64,000 nt of DNA from Calliopsis andreniformis (Eukaryota; Arthropoda; Insecta; Hymenoptera; Andrenidae), in the NCBI RefSeq assembly GCF_051401765.1, contig NW_027480494.1, forward strand, positions 620,001-684,000, written 5' to 3'. Each line of letters begins with the position of its first letter. The first letter of the stretch is position 1. Of this stretch, positions 25,481 through 37,000 are shown piece by piece. The notes below the pieces were generated by a model. It ran no database searches. It saw only the letters and a program-made list of their open reading frames with translations, and was not told the origin of the DNA. The translations under genes and the position numbers were made by a program.

Positions 25481-25713
25481 ATAGCCATAGCCATAGCAGC
25501 CATGGCCATAGCCATAGCCATAGCAGCCATAGCCATAGCCATAGCAGCCATAGCCATAGCCATAGCAGACATAGCCACAGCCATAGCAGCCATAGCCATA
25601 GCCATAGCTGCCATAGGCATAGCCATACCCATAGCAGCCATAGACATAGCCATAGCAGTCATAGCCATAGCCATAGCCATAGCAGCCATAGCCATAGCCA
25701 TAGCCATAGCAGC
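25288..25713. repeat. Direct 213-nt tandem duplication, apparently identical copies
   Basis: Bases 25,288-25,500 and 25,501-25,713 read the same from CATGGCC through GCTGCCATAGGC (25,394 and 25,607) to the end of the unit. I found no difference between the two copies by eye. They then separate: copy 1 is followed by CATGGCC and copy 2 by CATAGCCATAGGC. Confidence 0.85.
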
Positions 25714-26184
25714 CATAGCCATAGGCATAGCAGCCATAGCAATAGCCATAGCAGCCATAACCACAGCCATAGCAGCCATAGCCATAGCCATAGCAGCCAT
25801 AGCCATAGCCATAGCAGTTATAGCCATAGACATAGCCATAGCACCCGTAGCCATAGCCATAGCCATAGCAGACATAGCCATAGCCATAGCAGCCATAGCT
25901 ATAGCCAAACCCATAGCAGCCATAGCCATAGCCATAGCAGTCATGGCCATAGCCATAGACAAAGCAGCCATAGCCATAGCCACAGCCATAGCAGCCATAG
26001 CCATAACCATAGCAGCCATAGCCATAGCCATAGCAGACATAACCACAGCCACAGCAGCCATAGCCATAGCCATAGCAGCCATAGCCATAGCCATAGCAGC
26101 CAGAGCCAGAGCCACAGCAGCCGTAAACATAGCCATAGCCTTAGCAGCCATAGCCATAACCATAGCTATAGCAGCCATAGCCAT

Positions 26185-28500
26185 AGCAGCCATAGCCATA
26201 GCCATAGCAGCCATAGCGATAGCCGTAGCAGCCGTAGGCATAGCCATAGCAGCCATAGCTATATCCATAGCAGACACACACATAGCCACAGCCATAGCAG
26301 CCATAATCATAGCCATAGCCATAGCAGCCAATGCCATAGCCATAGCCATAGCCATAGCAGCCGATGCCATATCCATAGCCATAGCAGCTGTAGCTGTTGC
26401 CAAAGCGGCCATAGCCATAGCCACAGCAGCCTTAGCCATAGCCATAGCCATAGCAGACATAGCCATAGCCATAGCCATAGCAGCCTTAGCCATAGCCATA
26501 GTCATAGCAGCCATAGCCACAGCCATAGCCATAGCAGACTTAGCCAAAGCCATAGCAGCCATAGCCATAGCAGCCGCAGCCATAGCCATAGCCATAGCAG
26601 CCATTGCCATAGCCATAGCAGCCATAACCACAGCCATAGCGGCCATAGCCATAGCCATAGCAGCCAGAGCCATAGCAGCCAGAGCCAGAGCCACAGCAGC
26701 CGTAGACATAGCCATAGCCTTAGCAGCCATAGACATAATCATAGCCATAGCAGCCATAGCCATAGCCACAGCAGCCACAGCCATGGCCATAGTAGCCAAA
26801 GCCATAGCCATGGCCATAGTAGCCAAAGCCATAGCCATTGCAGCCATAGCCATAGACATAACCATAGCCGCCAAAACCATAGCCGTAGCCATAGCCATAG
26901 CAGCCATATCCATAGCCATAGCAGCCATAGCGATAGCCATAGCAGCCGTAGGCAGAGGCATAGCAGCCATAGCTATATCCATAGTAGACACACACATAGC
27001 CACAGCCATAGCAGCCATAATCATAGCCATAGCCATAGCAGCCAATGCCATAGCCATAGCCATAGCAGCCGTAGCCATTGCCAAAGCGGCCATAGCCATA
27101 GCCACAGCAGCCTTAGCCATAGCCATAGCCAGAGCAGCCATAGCCATAGCAGCCGCAGCCATAGCCACTGCCATAGCAGCCATAGCCATAACCATAGCAG
27201 CCATAGCCATAGCAGACATAACCACAGCCATAGCAGCCATAGCCACAGCCATAGCAGCCATAGCCATAGCCATAGCAGCCAGAGGCAGAGCCACAGCAGC
27301 CGCAGACATAGCCATAGCCTTAGGAGCCATAGACATAACCATAGCCATAGCAGCCATAGCCATAGCCATAGCCGCCACAGCCATGGCCATAGTATCCAAA
27401 ACCATAGCCATAGCAGCCATAGCCAAAGACATAGCCATAGCAGCCATAGCCATAGCCATAGCCATAGCCATAGCAGCCATAGCCATAGCCATAGCAGACA
27501 TAGCCATAGCCATAGCCATAGCAGCCGTATCCATAGCCATAGTAGCCATAGCAATAGCCATAGCACCCATAGTCGCCATAGCCATAACCATAGCAGCCAT
27601 AGCCATAGCCATAGCAGACATAGCCATAGCCATAGCCATAGCAGCCGTATCCATAGCCATCGTAGCCATAGCCATAGCCATAGCAGCCATAGCCGCCATA
27701 GCTATACCCATAGCAGCCATAGTAGACACAGCCATAGCCACAGCAGCCATAGCCATAGTCATATCAGGCATAGCCGCAGCCATAGCAGCCATAGCCATAG
27801 CCATAGCAGCAATAACCACAGCCATAGCAGCCATAGCCATAGCCATAGCAGCCATAGCCATAGACATAGCAGCCATAGCCATAGGCGTAGCAGCCATAGC
27901 AGCCATAGCGATAGCCATAGCAGCCATAGGCATACTCATAGCAGCCGGAGCCAGAGCCACAGCAGCCGTAGGCATAGCCATAGCCTTAGCAGCCATAGCC
28001 ATAACCATACCCATAGCAGCCATAGCCATAGCCATAGCAGCCATTGCAATGGCCATAGTACCCAAGCCGTAGCCATAGCAGCCATTGCCATAGCCGTAGC
28101 AGCCATAGCCATACCCACAGCAGCCATAGCCATAGCCATAGCAGTCATAGCCATAGCCATAGCCATAGTAGCCATACCAATGGCCATAGTAGCCAAAGCC
28201 GTAGCCATAGCAGCCATAGCCATAGCAGCCATACCAATGGCCATAGTAGCCAAAGCCGTAGCCATAGCAGCCATAGCCATAGCCATATCCATAGCGGCCA
28301 TAGCCATAGCCATAGCAGTCATAGCCATAGCCATAGCCATAGCAGCCATGGCCATAGCCATAGCCATAGCAGCCATAGCCATAGCCATAGCAGCCATAGC
28401 CATAGCCATAGCAGACATAGCCACAGCCATAGCAGCCATAGCCATAGCCATAGCAGCCATAGCCATCGCCATAGCCTTAGCAGCAATAGCCATAGTCATA
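26185..28500. repeat. 2.3-kb block copied at 50.95-53.1 kb (offset 24,764)
   Basis: GCTATATCC at 26,258/51,022 and the CATAATCATAGCC blocks (26,720/51,484 and 27,021/51,785) give offset 24,764. From GGCGTAG (27,884/52,522) the offset is 24,638, because the second copy lacks 126 nt that include the ATATCAGGC run. After the single-base deletion at about 28,064 it becomes 24,639. Variants shared only by this pair include GTAGGCAGAGGCATAGC and GCAGCCGCAGACATAGCC. Confidence 0.84.
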
Positions 28501-31500
28501 GCCATAGCCATAGCAGCTATAGCCATAGCCATAGCCATAGCAGCCATTGCCATAGCCATAGCAGCCATAACCACAGCCATAGCGGCCATAGCCATAGCCA
28601 TAGCAGCCAGAGCCATAGCAGCCAGAGCCATAGCAGCCAGAGCCAGAGCCACAGCAGCCGTAGACATAGCCATAGCCTTAGCAGCCATAGACATAATCAT
28701 AGCCATAGCAGCCATAGCCATAGCCACAGCAGCCACAGCCATGGCCATAGTAGCCAAAGCCATAGCCATGGCCATAGTAGCCAAAGCCATAGCCATTGCA
28801 GCCATAGCCATAGACATAGCCATAGCCGCCAAAACCATAGCCGTAGCCGTAGCCATAGCAGCCATAGCCATAGCCATAGCAGATATAGCCACAGCCATAG
28901 CAGCCATAGCCATAGCCATAGCTGCCATAGGCATAGCCATACCCATAGCAGCCATAGACATAGCCATAGCAGTCATAGCCATAGCCATAGCCATAGCCAT
29001 AGCAGCCATAGCCATAGCCATAGCAGCCATAGCCATAGCCATAGCAGCCATAGTAATAGCCATAGCAGCCATAACCACAGCCATAGCAGCCATAGCCATA
29101 GCCATACCCACAGCAGCCATAGCCATAGCCATAGCAATCATGGCCATAGCCAGAGACGAAGCAGCCATAGCCTTAGCCACAGCCATAGAAGCCATAGCCA
29201 TAACCATAGCAGCCATAGCCATAGCCATAGCAGACATAACCACAGCCATAGCAGCCATAGCCATAGCCATAGCTGCCATAGGCATGGCCATAGTAGCCAA
29301 AGCCATAGCCATAGCAGCCATAGCCATAGACATAGCCATAGCATCCATAGCCATAGCCACAGCCATAGCCATGGCCATAGCAGCCATAGCCATACCCATA
29401 GCAGCCATAGCCATAGCAATAGCAGTCATAGCCATAGCCATAGCCATAGCCATAGCCATAGCAGCCACAGCCATAGCCGATGCAGCCATAGCCATAGCCA
29501 TAGCAGCCATAGCCGTAGCCATAGCAGCCATAGCCATAGCCAATGCAGCCATAACCATAGCCATAGCATCCATAGCGATAGCCATAGCAGCCGTAGGCAG
29601 AGCCATAGCAACCATAGCTATATCCATAGCAGACACACACATAGCCACAGCCATAGCAGCCATAACCATAGCCATAACCATAGCAGCCAATGCCATAGCC
29701 ATAGCCATAGCAGCTGTAGCCGTTGCCAAAGCGGCCATAGCCATAGCCACAGCAGCCTTAGCCATAGCCATACCCATAGCAGACATAGCCATAGCCATAG
29801 CCATAGCAGCCTTGGCCGTAGCCATAGTCATAGCAGACATAGCCATAGCCATAGCCATAGCAGCCATAGCCATAGCCATAGCAGCCGTAGCCATAGCAGC
29901 CGCAGCCATAGCCATAGCCATAGCAGCCATTGCCATAGCCATTGCAGCCATAACCACAGCCATAGCAGCCATAGCCATAGCCATAGCAGCCATAGGCATA
30001 TCCATAGCAGCGAGAGCCAGAGCCGCAGCAGCTGTAGACATAGCCATATCCTTAGCAGCCATAGACATAACCATAGCCATAGCAGCCATAGCTATAGCCA
30101 TAGCTGCCATAGCCATGGCCATAGTAGCCAAAGCCATAGCCATAGCAGCCATAGCCATAGACATAGACATAGCCATAGCAGCCATAGCCATAGCCATAGC
30201 CATAGCCATAGCAGCCATAGCCATAGCCGTAGCAGCCATAGCCATAGCCATAGCAGCCATAGCAGCCATAGCTATAGCCATAGCAGCCATAGGCATACCC
30301 ATAGCAGCCATAGCGATAGCCATAGCAGCCATAGCCATAGCCATAGCAGTCATAGCCATAGCCATAGACATAACAGCCATAGCCATAGCAGCCATAGCCA
30401 TAGCCATAGCCATAGCCGTAGCAGCCATAGCCATAGCCATAGCAGCCATAGCCATAGCCATAGCAGCCATAGCCATAGCCAGAGCAGTCATAGCCACAGC
30501 CATAGCAGTCATGGCCATAGCCATAGCAGCCATGACCACAGCCATAGCGGCCATAGCCATAGCCATAGCAGCCAGAGCCATAGCAGCCAGAGCCAGAGCC
30601 ACAGCAGCCGTAGACATAGCCATAGCCTTAGCAGCCATAGACATAATCATAGCCATAGCAGCCATAGCCATAGCCACAGCAGCCACAGCCATGGCCATAG
30701 TAGCCAAAGCCATAGCCATGGCCACAGTAGCCAAAGCCATAGCCATTGCAGCCATAGCCATAGACATAGCCATAGCAGCCATAGCCATAGCCATAGCAGC
30801 CATAGCCATAGCCATAGCAGATATAGCCACAGCCATAGCAGCCATAGCCATAGCCATAGCAGACATAGACATAGCCATAGCATTCATAGCCATAGCCATA
30901 GCCATAGCCATAGCAGCCATAGCCACAGCCATAGCAGCCATAGCCATAGCCATAGCAGCCATAGCAATAGCCATAGCAGCCATAACCACAGCCATAGCAG
31001 CCATAACCATAGCCATAGCAGCCATAGCCATTGCCATAGCAGTCATAGTCATAGACATAGCCATAGCAGCTGTAGCCATTGCCAAAGCGGCCATAGCCAT
31101 AGCCATAGCAGCCGTAGCCATAGCAGCCGCAGCCATAGCCAAAGCCATAGCAGCCATTGCCATAGCCATTGCAGCCATAACCACAGCCATAGCAGCCATA
31201 GCCATAGCCATAGCAGCCATAGGCATATCCATAGCAGCGAGAGCCAGAGCCGCAGCAGCCGTAGACATAGCCATATCCTTAGCAGCCATAGACATAACCA
31301 TAGCCATAGCAGCCATAACTATAGCCATAGCTGCCATAGCCATGGCCATAGTAGCCAAAGCCATAGCCATAGCAGCCATAGCCATAGACATAGACATAGC
31401 CATAGCAGCCATAGCCATAGCCATAGCCATAGCCATAGCAGCCATAGCCATAGCCGTAGCAGCCATAGCCATAGCCATAGCAGCCATAGCAGCCATAGCG

Positions 31501-34010
31501 ATAGCCATAGCAGCTATAGCCATAGCCATAGCAGCCATAGCGATAGCCATAGCAGCCATAGCCATAGCCATAGCAGTCATAGCCATAGCCATAGCCATAA
31601 CAGCCATAGCCATAGCAGCCATAGCCATAGCCATAGCCATAGCCGTAGCAGGCATAGCCATAGCCATAGCAGCCATAGCCATAGCCATAGCAGCCATAGC
31701 CATAGCCAGAGCAGTCATAGCCACAGCCATAGCAGTCATGGCCATAGCCATAGCAGCCATAGGCATAGCCATACCCATAGCAGCCATAGCCATAGCCATA
31801 GCAGTCATAGCTATAGCCATAGCCATAGCAGCCATAGCCATAGCCATAGCCATAGCAGCCATAGCCATAGCCATAGCAGCCATAGCCATAGCCATACCCA
31901 TTGCAGCCATAGCCATAGCCATAGCCGTCATAGCCATAGCCACAGCCATAGCAGCCATAGCCATAGCCATAGCCATAGCAGCCATAGCCATAGCCATAGC
32001 AGCCATAGCAATAGCCATAGCAGCCATAACCACAGCCATAGCAGCCACAGCCATAGCCATAGCGGCCATAGCCATAGCCATAGCAGCCAGAGCCAGAGCC
32101 ACAGCAGCCGTTGACATAGCCATAGCCTTGGCAGCCATAGACATAACCATGGCCATAGCAGCCATAGCCATAGCCATAGCAGCCATAGCCATAGCCATAG
32201 CAGCCGTAGCGATAGCCATAGCAGCCATAGGCATACCCATAGCAGCCGGAGCCAGAGCCACTGCAGCCGTAGACATGGCCATAGCCTTAGCAGCCATAGC
32301 CATAGCCATAGCCATAGCAGCCATAGCCATAGCCATAGCAGCCATACCAATGGCCATAGTAGCCAAAGCCGTAGCCATAGCAGCCATAGCCATAGCCATA
32401 TCCATAGCGGCCATAGCCATAGCCATAGCAGTCATAGCCATAGCCATAGCCAAAGCAGCCATGGCCATAGCCATAGCCATAGCAGCCATAGCCATAGCCA
32501 TAGCAGCCATAGCCGTAGCCATAGCAGACATAGCCACAGCCATAGCAGCCATAGCCATAGCCATAGCTGCCATAGGCATAGCCATACCCATAGCAGCCAT
32601 AGACATAGCCATAGCAGTCATAGCCATAGCCATAGCCATAACAGCCATAGCCATAGCCATAGCCATAGCAGCCATAGCCATAGCCATAGCAGCCATAGCA
32701 ATAGCCATAGCAGCCATAACCACAGCCATAGCAGCCATAGCCATAGCCATAGCAGCCATAGCCATAGCCATAGCAGTTATAGCCATAGACATAGCCATAG
32801 CAGCCATAGCTATAGCCATAGCTATAGCAGACATAGCCATAGCCATAGCAGCCATAGCCATAGCCAAACCCATAGCAGCCATAGCCATAGCCATAGCAGT
32901 CATGGCCATATCCATAGACAAAGCAGCCATAGCCATAGCCACAGCCATAGCAGCCATAGCCATAACCATAGCAGCCATAGCCATAGCCATAGCAGACATA
33001 ACCACAGCCACAGCAGCCATAGCCATAGCCATAGCAGCCATAGCCATAGCCATAGCAGCCAGAGCCAGAGCCACAGCAGCCGTAGACATAGCCATAGCCT
33101 TAGGGGCCATAGACATAACCATAGCCATAGCAGCCATAGAAATAGCCATAGCCGCCACAGCCATGGCCATTGTATCCAAAACCATAGCCATAGCAGCCAT
33201 AGCCAAAGACATAGCCATAGCAGCCATAGCCATAGCCATAGCCATAGCCATAGCAGCCATAGCCATAGCCATAGCAGACATAGCCATAGCCATAGCCATA
33301 GCAGCCGTATCCATAGCCATAGTAGCCATAGCCATAGCCATAGCAGCCATAGTCGCCATAGCCATAACCATAGCAGCCATAGCCATAGCCATAGCAGACA
33401 TAGCCATAGCCATAGCCATAGCAGCCGTATCCATAGCCATAGTAGCCATAGCCATAGCCATAGCAGCCATAGCCGCCATAGCCATAGCCATAGCAGCCAT
33501 AGCCATAGCCATTGCAGCCATAGCCATAGCCATAGCAGCCATAGCCATTGCCATACCCATAGCAGCCATAGCCATAGCCATAGCAGCCATAGCCATAGCC
33601 ACAGCCATAGCAGCCATAGCCATAACCATAGCAGCCATAGCCATAGCCATAGCAGACATAACCACAGCCATAGCAGACATAGCCATAGCCATAGCTGCCA
33701 TAGGCATGGCCATAGTAGCCAAAGCCATAGCCATAGCAGCCATAGCCATAGACATAGCCATAGCATCCATAGCCATAGCCATAGCCATGGCCATAGCAGC
33801 CATAGCCATACCCATAGCATCCATAGCCATAGCCATAGCAGTCATAGCCATAGCCATAGCCATAGCCATAGCCATAGCAGCCATAGCCATAGCCATTGCA
33901 GCCATCGCCATAGCCATAGAAGCCATAGCCGTAGCCATAGCAGCCATAGCCATAGCCAATGCAGCCATAACCATAGCCATAGCATCCATAGCGATAGTCA
34001 TAGCAGCCAT
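27928..34010. repeat. Higher-order repeat unit U1 (6,083 nt)
   Basis: I delimit units by the AGGCATACTCATAG marker, at 27,928, 34,011, 40,482 and 58,923. U1 contains the modules in order: P (29,173-29,640, with (CA)4 at 29,632), a shortened Q (about 30,647), R (31,928) and S (32,900). Compared with a full unit of 6,885 nt it lacks about 801 nt, plus the single base at 28,064. Visible losses are near 30,527, where TAGCAGCCATGACCACAGCC joins sequences that lie about 560 nt apart in U2, and near 30,775, where the GCCAAAACC run is missing. Everything else is collinear with U2 and U3. Confidence 0.85.
28061..28066. other. Single-base deletion that restores the codon register
   Basis: The sequence reads GTACCCAAGCCG, while the copies at about 34,140, 40,611, 52,697 and 59,055 read GTAGCCAAAGCCG. 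One A is missing and one G is changed to C. The triplet register returns from phase 2 to phase 1. The plus-strand CCA-TAG stop frame is entered briefly here for any reading frame coming from the left in phase 2. Confidence 0.87.
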
Positions 34011-37000
34011 AGGCATACTCATAGCAGCCGGAGCCAGAGCCACAGCAGCCGTAGGCATAGCCATAGCCTTAGCAGCCATAGCCATAACCATACCCATAGC
34101 AGCCATAGCCATAGCCATAGCAGCCATTGCAATGGCCATAGTAGCCAAAGCCGTAGCCATAGCAGCCATAGCCATAGCCATAGCAGCCATAGCCATACCC
34201 ACAGCAGCCATAGCCATAGCCATAGCAGTCATAGCCATAGCCATAGCCATAGCAGCCATACCAATGGCCATAGTAGCCAAAGCCGTAGCCATAGCAGCCA
34301 TAGCCATAGCAGCCATACCAATGGCCATAGTAGCCAAAGCCGTAGCCATAGCAGCCATAGCCATAGCCATATCCATAGCGGCCATAGCCATAGCCATAGC
34401 AGTCATAGCCATAGCCATAGCCATAGCAGCCATGGCCATAGCCATAGCCATAGCAGCCATAGCCATAGCCATAGCAGCCATAGCCATAGCCATAGCAGAC
34501 ATAGCCACAGCCATAGCAGCCATAGCCATAGCCATAGCAGCCATAGCCATCGCCATAGCCTTAGCAGCAATAGCCATAGTCATAGCCATAGCCATAGCAG
34601 CTATAGCCATAGCCATAGCCATAGCAGCCATTGCCATAGCCATAGCAGCCATAACCACAGCCATAGCGGCCATAGCCATAGCCATAGCAGCCAGAGCCAT
34701 AGCAGCCAGAGCCATAGCAGCCAGAGCCAGAGCCACAGCAGCCGTAGACATAGCCATAGCCTTAGCAGCCATAGACATAATCATAGCCATAGCAGCCATA
34801 GCCATAGCCACAGCAGCCACAGCCATGGCCATAGTAGCCAAAGCCATAGCCATGGCCATAGTAGCCAAAGCCATAGCCATTGCAGCCATAGCCATAGACA
34901 TAGCCATAGCCGCCAAAACCATAGCCGTAGCCGTAGCCATAGCAGCCATAGCCATAGCCATAGCAGATATAGCCACAGCCATAGCAGCCATAGCCATAGC
35001 CATAGCTGCCATAGGCATAGCCATACCCATAGCAGCCATAGACATAGCCATAGCAGTCATAGCCATAGCCATAGCCATAGCCATAGCAGCCATAGCCATA
35101 GCCATAGCAGCCATAGCAATAGCCATAGCAGCCATAGTAATAGCCATAGCAGCCATAACCACAGCCATAGCAGCCATAGCCATAGCCATACCCATAGCAG
35201 CCATAGCCATAGCCATAGCAATCATGGCCATAGCCAGAGACAAAGCAGCCATAGCCTTAGCCACAGCCATAGAAGCCATAGCCATAACCATAGCAGCCAT
35301 AGCCATAGCCATAGCAGACATAACCACAGCCATAGCAGCCATAGCCATAGCCATAGCTGCCATAGGCATGGCCATAGTAGCCAAAGCCATAGCCATAGCA
35401 GCCATAGCCATAGACATAGCCATAGCATCCATAGCCATAGCCACAGCCATAGCCATGGCCATAGCAGCCATAGCCATACCCATAGCAGCCATAGCCATAG
35501 CCATAGCAGTCATAGCCATAGCCATAGCCATAGCCATAGCCATAGCAGCCATAGCCATAGCCGATGCAGCCATAGCCATAGCCATAGCAGCCATAGCCGT
35601 AGCCATAGCAGCCATAGCCATAGCCAATGCAGCCATAACCATAGCCATAGCATCCATAGCGATAGCCATAGCAGCCGTAGGCAGAGCCATAGCAACCATA
35701 GCTATATCCATAGCAGACACACACATAGCCACAGCCATAGCAGCCATAACCATAGCCATAACCATAGCAGCCAATGCCATAGCCATAGCCATAGCAGCTG
35801 TAGCCGTTGCCAAAGCGGCCATAGCCATAGCCACAGCAGCCTTAGCCATAGCCATACCCATAGCAGACATAGCCATAGCCATATCCATAGCAGCCTTGGC
35901 CGTAGCCATAGTCATAGCAGACATAGCCATAGCCATAGCCATAGCAGCCATAGCCATAGCCATAGCAGCCGTAGCCATAGCAGCCGCAGCCATAGCCATA
36001 GCCATAGCAGCCATTGCCATAGCCATTGCAGCCATAACCACAGCCATAGCAGCCATAGCCATAGCCATAGCAGCCATAGGCATATCCATAGCAGCGAGAG
36101 CCAGAGCCGCAGCAGCCGTAGACATAGCCATATCCTTAGCAGCCATAGACATAACCATAGCCATAGCAGCCATAGCTATAGCCATAGCTGCCATAGCCAT
36201 GGCCATAGTAGCCAAAGCCATAGCCATAGCAGCCATAGCCATAGACATAGACATAGCCATAGCAGCCATAGCCATAGCCATAGCCATAGCCATAGCAGCC
36301 ATAGCCATAGCCGTAGCAGCCATAGCCATAGCCATAGCAGCCATAGCAGCCATAGCTATAGCCATAGCAGCCATAGGCATACCCATAGCAGCCATAGCGA
36401 TAGCCATAGCAGCCATAGCCATAGCCATAGCAGTCATAGCCATAGCCATAGACATAACAGCCATAGCCATAGCAGCCATAGCCATAGCCATAGCCATAGC
36501 CGTAGCAGCCATAGCCATAGCCATAGCAGCCATAGCCATAGCCATAGCAGCCATAGCCATAGCCAGAGCAGTCATAGCCACAGCCATAGCAGTCATGGCC
36601 ATAGCCATAGCAGCCATAGGCATAGCCATACCCATAGCAGCCATAGCCATAGCCATAGCAGTCATAGCTATAGCCATAGCCATAGCAGCCATAGCCATAG
36701 CCATAGCAGCCATTGCAATGGCCATAGTAGCCAAAGCCGTAGCCATAGCAGCCATAGCCATAGCCATAGCAGCCATAGCCATACCCACAGCAGCCATAGC
36801 CATAGCCATAGCAGTCATAGCCATAGCCATAGCCATAGCAGCCATACCAATGGCCATAGTAGCCAATGCCGTAGCCATAGCAGCCATAGCCATAGCCATA
36901 TCCATAGCGGCCATAGCCATAGCCATAGCAGTCATAGCCATAGCCATAGCCATAGCAGCCATGGCAATAGCCATAGCCATAGCAGCCATAGCCATAGCCA

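Larger units (their letters stand above)
22815..28063. repeat. Segment in the shifted triplet register
   Basis: Rows from 1 to 22,800 and from about 28,080 onward start exactly on a GCN or ATA triplet, that is, position modulo 3 equal to 1. Between the two single-base indels the same triplets start at modulo 2. Apart from the shift, the content is ordinary satellite. 23.13-24.3 kb resembles 15.6-16.8 kb, 24.76-25.48 kb resembles 13.55-14.27 kb, and 26.2-28.06 kb resembles 50.9-52.7 kb. Confidence 0.88.

Noticed and set aside
22943..28072. A plus-strand gene of about 1,700 codons (Ala-Ile repeats)
   Set aside because: It is bounded only by the two single-base indels and uses the same stop-proof triplets. 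It overlaps the opposite-strand frame completely and has no promoter or distinct composition.
32900..33820. Minus-strand Trp-Leu repeat frames of up to 306 residues
   Set aside because: These are another register of the same hexamer. TGG is one change from a stop and stops are scattered accordingly, with no sign of constraint.
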